5,458 nt of DNA, taken from NCBI GenBank assembly GCA_011049795.1, contig DRHD01000088.1, positions 1 through 5,458 of the forward strand, read 5' to 3'. Shown here piece by piece: positions 1-5,458 of this stretch. Numbering within the stretch: the stretch's first letter is position 1; each line of letters starts with the position of its first letter. The position numbers and the translations under genes are program-made. Source of the DNA: Porticoccus sp. (GTDB taxonomy: Bacteria; Pseudomonadota; Gammaproteobacteria; Pseudomonadales; Porticoccaceae). The notes below the pieces were generated by a model, which saw nothing but the letters and a program-made list of their open reading frames with translations, searched no databases and was not told the DNA's origin.

Positions 1-1
1 C

Positions 2-2101
2 AATAAGGCTCTCAGCCATACCCTTGCCGTTGGGGCGGCGTTGCTCTCGTGGGCAGGGAGTATGATGGTCTTCTGGCGGGCGTTAAATACTGAACACTTT
101 GGCGCAAATCCTTTTGTTTCCTCTATTAATTGGTTGCCTACTGGAGAGACATGGTTCCAAATAGGAGTACAAATTGATCCTCTATCGGCTGTGACGCTCT
201 TTTTTGTAGCCTGGACCGTCCTGATGATTTTTCTTTATAGCGTTGGATACCATAACTTCGGGCAGCAAAAAGGCGATCATGATCGACCTGGCCTCCCCCC
301 ACGTGGTGCAATCGTAACCGATGAGGACGGTCACTCACATAAAGTTCCCTCTGTCGAGCCGATGTACTCTCGCTTCTTTGCATTCATCGGCTTGTTTGCC
401 TTCGGTATGTACGCTCTGGTGGTTTCGGACAATCTGCTCACCCTGTTCGTTGGTTGGGAGATCATGGGGTTGTGTTCGTATTTGTTGATCGGCTTTTGGT
501 ATGGCAAACTTTCGGCACGTGCAGCGATGATTAAGGCGTTTTTGACCACACGTGTAGGCGATGTGTTCATGCTGTTGGGTATCGTTTATCTGTACTCGGC
601 GACAAAAACACTCAATTACCGTGAAATTTTATTCAACGAAGAAGTATTGCACGATTTGGCTACAACCGATTCTGGTTTCCTGGGGCTGTCGGCAGCCGGT
701 TTGATCGGTTTACTGCTGATCATCGGGGCAGTAGGTAAATCTGCTCAGTTCCCACTGCACGTTTGGTTACCCGACGCCATGGAAGGTCCCACCCCGGTTT
801 CAGCCATGATCCACGCTGCCACAATGGTGTCGGCGGGGGTCTATATGGTTATCCGTGTTTTCCCGCTTCTCTCGGCTGGCATGGAGCACGGGAATCTGAC
901 TCCTCCGATGATGGTCATGGCCATTATTGGTGCGGGAACAGCCTTGTTTGCAGCGACTATAGCGGTAGCTCAAAACGATATCAAGCGTGTCTTGGCGTAC
1001 TCAACTATCTCACAATTGGGGTACATGTTCGCGGCCTTGGGAATCGGTGCATACGTTGCGGCTGCTTTTCACTTGATCACCCACGCCTTTTTCAAAGCTT
1101 TGCTGTTTCTTGGGTCTGGTTCCGTCATCCATGGTATGGAGCACGGCGTATTACATACTGGCGACCATGTTGACCCACAGGATATGTTCAATATGGGTGG
1201 ACTCCGCGGGAAGATGCCGGTCACTTTTTGGACTTTCTTGATAGGGGGTTTCGCTTTATCAGGTTTCCCCTTGATCACGGCGGGTTTCTGGTCAAAAGAT
1301 GAAATCCTGGCTGATGCCTTTGGGAACGGGTATTGGGCGGTGCTTGCCACTCTGGCTCTTTCGGCGTTATTTACGGCATTCTACACGATGCGCCAGATCA
1401 CGTTGACCTTTTTAGGTGAACCCCGCACCGAGGCGGCCAACCATGCCCAGGAGACTCCCTGGACGATGACGGTCCCCCTGGTGGTCCTGGCTGTCTTTGC
1501 TGTAGCCATCGGGTGGGTTGGCATCCCTGAACATTTCCCCGGCCTGGGCGGTATTGTACCCAATTGGTTGCACGAATTCGTCGGCGGCACTTTGCTCGAA
1601 CATCCAGAGGCGGTGGCATTCAATATCGTTCCATTGCTCACATCGTTGGTGGTGGCCCTGGGAGGGTTAGCGCTGGGTTGGAGGGTATACCGTAATGTTC
1701 AGGAGGGTTCTGGCGACCCGGTAGAAAAAGCCCTTGGCCCTGTTTACCAGGTGCTCAAGAACAAGTACTACTTCGACGAATTGTATGACAAATTGTTGGT
1801 TAAGCCATCGTATTGGCTCGCGGAGACCTTTACTTCTTTGTGGATGGATAGGGTGGTGATTGATGGCATCTTGCATGCGTTTTCACAACTGGCTTCACGT
1901 GTGGGTGATTTTCTCCGCAATTATATTGACAAGCCGATTGTGAATGGTTTTGGTGATTTTGTCGGGGAGGGTGTCAATCGTTTTGGGCATTTATTACGGG
2001 TGATTCAAACTGGGCGGGTGCAACAGTACATGATACTCGCTCTGGTCAGTATAGCAGCTTTTAGTGCCTTTATCTATTATCTGTTGGTCTTTACGCCTTA
2101 G
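2..2101 (+). CDS. nuoL: NADH-quinone oxidoreductase subunit L (complex I antiporter-like subunit), 5'-partial
   Basis: This is the distal proton-pumping subunit of the complex I membrane arm (ND5/NuoL family). The frame is open to the left edge, so the true start and about 35-40 residues including TM1 are missing; the TTG at 41 is internal. 699 residues are visible, against about 613 for the whole E. coli protein. Family residues are present: Glu of GWEIMGLCSYLLIG (codon 458-460), TM7 Lys of GAVGKSAQFP (737-739), His of SAMIHAATMV (812-814), Lys of THAFFKALLFL (1094-1096) and Lys of GFWSKDEIL (1295-1297). So the proton channel looks intact. Two regions are longer than usual: a hydrophilic loop of 38 residues (251-364) before YSRFF, where E. 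coli has about 6, and the C-terminal lateral helix region, which has about 70 residues between the VKP motif and the last membrane helix, against about 38 in E. coli. The second fits an enlarged complex with two NuoM, which follow directly downstream. The E. coli comparisons are from memory. Confidence 0.97.
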   Translation, partial: NKALSHTLAVGAALLSWAGSMMVFWRALNTEHFGANPFVSSINWLPTGETWFQIGVQIDPLSAVTLFFVAWTVLMIFLYSVGYHNFGQQKGDHDRPGLPPRGAIVTDEDGHSHKVPSVEPMYSRFFAFIGLFAFGMYALVVSDNLLTLFVGWEIMGLCSYLLIGFWYGKLSARAAMIKAFLTTRVGDVFMLLGIVYLYSATKTLNYREILFNEEVLHDLATTDSGFLGLSAAGLIGLLLIIGAVGKSAQFPLHVWLPDAMEGPTPVSAMIHAATMVSAGVYMVIRVFPLLSAGMEHGNLTPPMMVMAIIGAGTALFAATIAVAQNDIKRVLAYSTISQLGYMFAALGIGAYVAAAFHLITHAFFKALLFLGSGSVIHGMEHGVLHTGDHVDPQDMFNMGGLRGKMPVTFWTFLIGGFALSGFPLITAGFWSKDEILADAFGNGYWAVLATLALSALFTAFYTMRQITLTFLGEPRTEAANHAQETPWTMTVPLVVLAVFAVAIGWVGIPEHFPGLGGIVPNWLHEFVGGTLLEHPEAVAFNIVPLLTSLVVALGGLALGWRVYRNVQEGSGDPVEKALGPVYQVLKNKYYFDELYDKLLVKPSYWLAETFTSLWMDRVVIDGILHAFSQLASRVGDFLRNYIDKPIVNGFGDFVGEGVNRFGHLLRVIQTGRVQQYMILALVSIAAFSAFIYYLLVFTP
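1844..2005 (+). other. Tandem 27-residue repeat in the NuoL lateral helix (HL) region
   Basis: Two adjacent 81-base units (1844-1924 and 1925-2005) encode segments that align without gaps. Unit 1 begins MDRVVIDG and unit 2 begins IDKPIVNG; both have R-x-G at units 19-21 and end in L-L-R or F-L-R. I count 6 identities in 27, plus conservative pairs (R/K, V/I, I/V, D/N, F/L). The DNA units are not obviously alike, so any duplication is old. The length roughly equals the excess of this region over a normal NuoL. The interpretation as a duplicated piece of amphipathic helix is inference. Confidence 0.6.
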
Positions 2102-2117
2102 ACCCGCACGGATCATT

Positions 2118-2122
2118 AGGAG
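2118..2122 (+). promoter_or_regulatory. Ribosome binding site of first nuoM
   Basis: AGGAG lies six bases before the ATG at 2129, inside the 27-base gap after the nuoL stop codon. It supports this start. No promoter or terminator fits in the gap. Confidence 0.8.
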
Positions 2123-2128
2123 CGAAGG

Positions 2129-3676
2129 ATGGATTTTATAGCGAGTCACTTGCTCACGCTCATCTTATTTTCACCTGTTGTGGCGGCAGTTGTCTTATTG
2201 ATTTTGCCGCGCCAACAGAAAGATCTTATCCGGTGGACGGCTTTTATTCTCAGTTTTGTACCTTTAGGATTCTCATTAGCGTTGTGGTTTGGATTTGAGG
2301 CTGGGCGTCCTGGATTTCAGTATGAAGAGATGTATACCTGGTACCAGGCTATCAATTCATCGTATCACCTGGGTGTGGATGGCATATCGCTAACTATGGT
2401 CTTGTTGACCACTTTGCTGACCCCATTAGCTATTCTGGCTTCTTTCGGTATAAAAAAGCACCTCAAAGCGTATATGATCCTTTTCTTGTTACTGGAAATG
2501 GGTGCGCTAGGGGTGTTCCTTTCCCTGGATTTGTTGCTTTTCTTTGTATTTTGGGAGTTTGGACTCGTTCCTATGTATTTCTTGATCAGCCAATGGGGCA
2601 GTGAAAAGGGTGAGCGTGAAATATGGGGGGGGAGAAAAATACCGGCGCGCACCTATGCATCTTTCAAGTTTCTGATCTACACCATGGCTGGTTCACTTGG
2701 CTTGTTATTGGCGATCCAGATGATCGGTGTAGTAGCTGGGACTTTTGACCTGACGTTATTGTTCGACCGCTGGCCTGCGATGGATCGGTCTTTGTTCGGT
2801 TTACCTATCGGCACGGTTAAGGCTATTGCATTCTGGGCTTTCACAATCGCCTTTGCAATCAAGATTCCAGTATGGCCCTTTCACACCTGGCTGCCGGATG
2901 CACACACAGAAGCACCTACCGCTGGCTCGATGATCCTGGCAGGTGTGCTGCTCAAGTTGGGAGCATATGGTTTCCTCCGCTTGGTATTGCCTCTCTACCC
3001 TGTGGAATCTCGTTACTATGCTGGGGCGCTGGCTTTTCTGGCTGTCATGGCGATAATCTTTGGCGCTCTTGCCTCCTTTGGGCAAGATGACTTCAAGCGC
3101 CTGGTGGCTTACTCATCGGTCAACCATATGGGTTTTGTAGTGCTGGGGATCGCGGCCGCAGCATTTGCCAGTGGAACGGAAAATGCTACGATTGCTTTGA
3201 ATGGTGCTGTATTGCAGATGTTCAATCATGGCCTATCGGCAGCCGGCATGTTCTTCCTGGTCGGCGTGATTTATGAAAGGACCCATACACGTAACTTGAA
3301 TGATTTTGGGGGGTTGTTCTCCCTGATGCCTGTTTACGGCGGTATTTTAATCTTTACCTCGATGGCTTCCCTGGGGTTGCCGGGTCTCAACGGTTTCGTC
3401 TCAGAATTCCTGGTCGTCAGGGGTTCCTGGCCTATTTTCAGCGTGTACACGTCTGTAGCAATGATCGGTTTATTCTTTACGGGCGCTTACATACTTAAGG
3501 GGATAAAGAAGGTTCTACACGGGCCACTTAACGAGCACTGGGTTGGTCACTTGAGCGATATCAACGCTCGTGAGATTTTCGTGATTGTTCCATTGATGAT
3601 CCTGATGTTGTGGATTGGTGTGTGGCCTGCGTGGATATTGGACGTGATTAACCGGGCTGTTGAAATGCTCTACTAA
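2129..3676 (+). CDS. nuoM: NADH-quinone oxidoreductase subunit M, first copy (canonical)
   Basis: This is an antiporter-like subunit (ND4/NuoM family) of the complex I membrane arm, which couples quinone reduction to proton translocation. It has 515 residues, close to the usual length of about 500-510, and is hydrophobic throughout, consistent with the family's 14 membrane helices. All expected proton-path residues are visible: Glu143 in VFWEFGLVPMYFLI (TM5), Lys245 in AIKIPVWPFHTWLPDAH (TM7), Lys276 in GVLLKLGAYGFLR (TM8), His333 in NHMGF and Glu426 in LNGFVSEF (TM12). It should therefore be a working pump. A short charged stretch after SQWGSEKGE (around residues 155-175) is longer than in E. 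coli and contains a G8 tract (2625-2632), across which the frame stays open. The ATG has a good ribosome binding site. The next gene is a second, diverged nuoM; the two are too different to be a recent duplication. Confidence 0.97.
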   Translation: MDFIASHLLTLILFSPVVAAVVLLILPRQQKDLIRWTAFILSFVPLGFSLALWFGFEAGRPGFQYEEMYTWYQAINSSYHLGVDGISLTMVLLTTLLTPLAILASFGIKKHLKAYMILFLLLEMGALGVFLSLDLLLFFVFWEFGLVPMYFLISQWGSEKGEREIWGGRKIPARTYASFKFLIYTMAGSLGLLLAIQMIGVVAGTFDLTLLFDRWPAMDRSLFGLPIGTVKAIAFWAFTIAFAIKIPVWPFHTWLPDAHTEAPTAGSMILAGVLLKLGAYGFLRLVLPLYPVESRYYAGALAFLAVMAIIFGALASFGQDDFKRLVAYSSVNHMGFVVLGIAAAAFASGTENATIALNGAVLQMFNHGLSAAGMFFLVGVIYERTHTRNLNDFGGLFSLMPVYGGILIFTSMASLGLPGLNGFVSEFLVVRGSWPIFSVYTSVAMIGLFFTGAYILKGIKKVLHGPLNEHWVGHLSDINAREIFVIVPLMILMLWIGVWPAWILDVINRAVEMLY

Positions 3677-3692
3677 TGATTAATTTGTGTCC

Positions 3693-3699
3693 GAGGTGA
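3693..3699 (+). promoter_or_regulatory. Ribosome binding site of second nuoM
   Basis: GAGGTGA is a long match to the 16S rRNA 3' end. The GAGG core ends six bases before the ATG at 3703. It sits in the 26-base gap after the first nuoM and fixes the start. Confidence 0.8.
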
Positions 3700-3702
3700 G
3701 CA

Positions 3703-5175
3703 ATGCAATTTCCAATATTGAGCGTCATTGTCTTAACACCGATAGTGGCTGGTATGCTCATTTTTCTTATTCCGGGTGAGCGCAAGAATGAGGTGCGAGT
3801 CACGGCACTAGCAGCAGCTACTTTTGCCTTGCTCCTTTCGATTTGGGCATATTTGTCATATGATATCTCTGCTGGTGGTTACCAGTTTGTCGAGAAATAC
3901 ACATGGTTACCATCGCTTGGTATCTCATATCAAGTAGGTTTGGATGGAATAAACGCTCCGCTATTGCTGTTAACGGGCGTGGTTATGTTTACCGGTGTTT
4001 TGGTCTCGTGGGGTATTGAGGATCGGCCGCGCGAGTTCTTTGCTTTTCTATTTGTCCTGGCAACAGGTGTGTTTGGGGTTTTCGTATCTTTGGACCTGTT
4101 CATGTTGCTTTTCTTCTACGAAATTGCTGTCTTCCCGATGTATTTGCTGATCTCGATATGGGGCTGGAAAGTGACACGCGAATACGCTGCCATGAAACTT
4201 ACCTTATACTTGTTTATTGGATCGGTGGTAGCAATTATTGGGGCACTGGCGATGTATTTCGCTTCTGGAATGGGTACATTTGATATGCTTGCGCTAGAAC
4301 AGGCGAACTTCTCGGTGGCATTCCAGAGGTTTTGGTTTCCGTTCGTATTTTTCGGTTTCGCTGTGCTGGGAGGTATTTTCCCCTTCCACAACTGGAGTCC
4401 GGATGGACATGTGGCCGCACCAACTGCGGTTTCGATGTTCCACGCGGGTGTCTTGATGAAATTAGGTGCCTTCGCTGCTCTGAGGGTTGGAATTATGCTC
4501 TTGCCCGAAGGTGCCAGGTTTCACATGAGATGGATTGTCCTGCTCGCCTTGGTGAACGTAGTATATGGAGCGTTTATCGCCATGGTGCAGAGCGACTTCA
4601 AGTATGTTATCGGTTTTTCCTCCGTCTCGCATATGGGTTTGGTAATGATGGGCTTTGCCACGCTTAGCAGGAAGGGGCTCATCGGTTCTGGGATGCAGAT
4701 GTTTTCCCACGGCGTGATGACAGCTCTCTTCTTTGCTGTGGTTGGCATGGTGTACGATCGGGCTCACACGCGAGATATACCCAAGCTGGGAGGTTTCATA
4801 AGGGTTATGCCGTTGGTGGCGATTGCCTTTATTATCGGCGGTTTAGTCTCGATGGGCATGCCGGGCTTCTCCGGGTTTGTGGCAGAGTTCCCCATTTTTA
4901 TGGGTGTTTGGGAGTCTTATCCGTGGGTTGCCATTGTAGCTGTCATTTCTATTGTGATCACCGCGTCTTATGTCATGCGGATTGTCGGGCGAGTCTTCTT
5001 CGGTAAAATGCCTGAGGAGTTTGTAGACCACGTCCACGATGTTACCGTGCTAGACAAGGTGGCTCTGGTTTTGCTCTCAGTAATTTTAATTGGCGTGGGT
5101 GTCTATCCATCGGTGATGGTGCCGCTGGTGGAGTCGGGCGTTAATAGTATATTACGCCTGTTGGGAGGTGCATAA
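3703..5175 (+). CDS. nuoM: NADH-quinone oxidoreductase subunit M, second diverged copy (NuoM2)
   Basis: This is a second NuoM-family membrane protein of 490 residues, full length with good start and stop signals. It keeps Glu140 in FFYEIAVFPMYLLI (TM5), Lys253 in GVLMKLGAFAALR (TM8), His310 in SHMGLVMMG, His336 in MFSHGVM and Glu395 in FSGFVAEF (TM12). The TM7 lysine, which is Lys245 in the neighbouring copy, is replaced: AIKIPVWPFHTW aligns with AVLGGIFPFHNW, putting Leu222 at the lysine position. No other Lys or His lies within that helix. It also has His247 in SMFHAGVL, where the first copy has Leu in SMILAGVL; NuoL has a His at the corresponding place. The motif after TM7 is SPDGH instead of LPDAH. 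It probably forms an additional membrane-arm module between the usual subunits. Whether it pumps protons without the TM7 lysine cannot be told from sequence. The region 5014-5095 recurs inverted at the window end. Confidence 0.95.
   Translation: MQFPILSVIVLTPIVAGMLIFLIPGERKNEVRVTALAAATFALLLSIWAYLSYDISAGGYQFVEKYTWLPSLGISYQVGLDGINAPLLLLTGVVMFTGVLVSWGIEDRPREFFAFLFVLATGVFGVFVSLDLFMLLFFYEIAVFPMYLLISIWGWKVTREYAAMKLTLYLFIGSVVAIIGALAMYFASGMGTFDMLALEQANFSVAFQRFWFPFVFFGFAVLGGIFPFHNWSPDGHVAAPTAVSMFHAGVLMKLGAFAALRVGIMLLPEGARFHMRWIVLLALVNVVYGAFIAMVQSDFKYVIGFSSVSHMGLVMMGFATLSRKGLIGSGMQMFSHGVMTALFFAVVGMVYDRAHTRDIPKLGGFIRVMPLVAIAFIIGGLVSMGMPGFSGFVAEFPIFMGVWESYPWVAIVAVISIVITASYVMRIVGRVFFGKMPEEFVDHVHDVTVLDKVALVLLSVILIGVGVYPSVMVPLVESGVNSILRLLGGA
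5014..5095 (+). repeat. Left (native) arm of an 82-bp perfect inverted repeat
   Basis: This stretch lies within the 3' part of the second nuoM, starts GAGGAGTTTGTAGACCACG and encodes the end of the protein in frame, so it is the original copy. Its reverse complement is found at 5377-5458 without a mismatch, with 281 bases between the arms. Matching stops at 5096. Confidence 0.97.
5163..5170 (+). promoter_or_regulatory. Ribosome binding site of nuoN, inside the end of the second nuoM
   Basis: GGGAGGTG encodes part of the last residues of NuoM2 and lies seven bases (from the GGAGG core) before the GTG at 5176. It decides the unusual GTG start of nuoN and suggests translational coupling, because the GTG follows the nuoM2 TAA with no gap. 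Confidence 0.85.
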
Positions 5176-5430
5176 GTGTTTCCAGGTAGCTTTGAACCCT
5201 CAATGTTTTTAGCGATTTTGCCAGAGATATTGCTGTTTATTTTGGCTCTCATTATTTTAGCCTTAGATTTAATAATTACCGAGGAACGACGAGCCAATCT
5301 GGGTTGGCTAACTGCTGGTGGATTGGCGTTTATTATTGGTATTAGTCTGGCAGTGGCTCGACCGGGTATAGAACCCCGCCAATTAAAATTACTGAGAGCA
5401 AAACCAGAGCCACCTTGTCTAGCACGGTAA
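5176..5430 (+). CDS. nuoN: NADH-quinone oxidoreductase subunit N, N-terminal fragment with an artefactual tail
   Basis: NuoN (ND2) is the antiporter-like subunit closest to the quinone module and normally has about 480 residues. Only the N-terminus is here. Residues 1 to about 67 contain the first membrane helix (LAILPEILLFILALIILALD), a charged loop (EERRANLGW) and a second helix ending LAVARPGIEP. This is typical of NuoN, and its position after nuoM is the usual one. The start is GTG directly after the nuoM2 TAA, backed by a strong ribosome binding site; the next ATG (5203) would remove the beginning of the protein. From 5377 the DNA is a reverse copy of nuoM2, so residues 68-84 (RQLKLL to CLAR) are antisense nuoM2 translation and the stop at 5428-5430 is not the true end. 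I consider the gene intact in the organism and cut here by a chimeric junction. A real rearrangement is possible but less likely. Confidence 0.85.
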   Translation: MFPGSFEPSMFLAILPEILLFILALIILALDLIITEERRANLGWLTAGGLAFIIGISLAVARPGIEPRQLKLLRAKPEPPCLAR

Positions 5431-5458
5431 CATCGTGGACGTGGTCTACAAACTCCTC
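5377..5458 (-). repeat. Right (inverted) arm of the 82-bp repeat, probable chimeric sequence
   Basis: All 82 bases up to the end of the window are the reverse complement of 5014-5095 in the second nuoM. The junction falls at the CGCC at 5377-5380 within nuoN, and those bases may be shared microhomology. The copy interrupts nuoN, is perfectly conserved and reaches the very last base. These three facts favour an amplification or assembly chimera over a biological repeat. Confidence 0.95.

Noticed and set aside
41..43. TTG as the start codon of nuoL
   Set aside because: The frame is open upstream to the window edge, the upstream codons (nt 2-40) read as plausible NuoL sequence, and a start here would remove TM1 and part of TM2. 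There is no ribosome binding site before it.
763..1173. A 136-residue + strand open frame inside nuoL, and several antisense open frames inside all three long genes
   Set aside because: They overlap strongly conserved complex I motifs in the true frame, have no recognisable domains and lack convincing ribosome binding sites.
2625..2632. G8 tract in the first nuoM as a frameshift or programmed slippage site
   Set aside because: The frame stays open on both sides and the conserved motifs before and after are in the same frame. Nothing indicates slippage.
2129..5175. The two NuoM-like proteins as Mrp antiporter or hydrogenase membrane subunits
   Set aside because: The order after nuoL and before nuoN, and the NuoL and NuoN motifs on either side, point to complex I. 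No mrp or hydrogenase gene is visible.
5377..5430. A novel 17-residue C-terminus or a natural nuoN pseudogene
   Set aside because: The bases are an exact antisense copy of nuoM2, so the residues carry no independent signal. A perfect repeat ending at the window edge is better explained as a chimera.
5014..5458. The inverted repeat as a transcription terminator, attenuator or mobile-element end
   Set aside because: The 82-bp arms are 281 bases apart and lie in coding sequence; there is no T-run, transposase or target-site duplication.

Overview
The window is the 3' end of a respiratory complex I (nuo) operon. All genes are on the + strand and tightly packed: nuoL (5' end missing), a first nuoM, a second and clearly different nuoM, and the start of nuoN. 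I see no RNA gene, mobile element, CRISPR array or promoter. The gaps between genes are 27, 26 and 0 bases, each with a good Shine-Dalgarno sequence, so this looks like one transcript whose promoter lies upstream of the window.

The proteins resemble those of Chloroflexota (Anaerolineae-like lineages). The best pointers are the long acidic/His-rich loop in NuoL, the SPDGH motif in the second NuoM, and the EERRANLGWLTAGG segment of NuoN. This assignment comes from family recall, not a search, and is only moderately certain.

The four proteins are the antiporter-like, proton-pumping subunits of the membrane arm. Normal complex I has one each of NuoL, NuoM and NuoN. Here there are two NuoM, and NuoL has a lateral (HL) helix region about 30 residues longer than usual, with the extra length looking like a 27-residue internal repeat. 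Together these match the '2M' complex I architecture proposed in the literature, in which an extra pump module is inserted and NuoL's strut is lengthened to span it. The second NuoM lacks the central TM7 lysine found in pumping subunits, although its other key residues are present.

The last 82 bases (5377-5458) are a perfect reverse complement of 5014-5095 inside the second nuoM. This breaks nuoN after about 67 residues and gives it a false 17-residue tail and stop codon. The repeat runs exactly to the last base of the window. A chimeric read or contig-end artefact is the most likely explanation, so nuoN should be treated as cut by assembly and not as a natural short gene.
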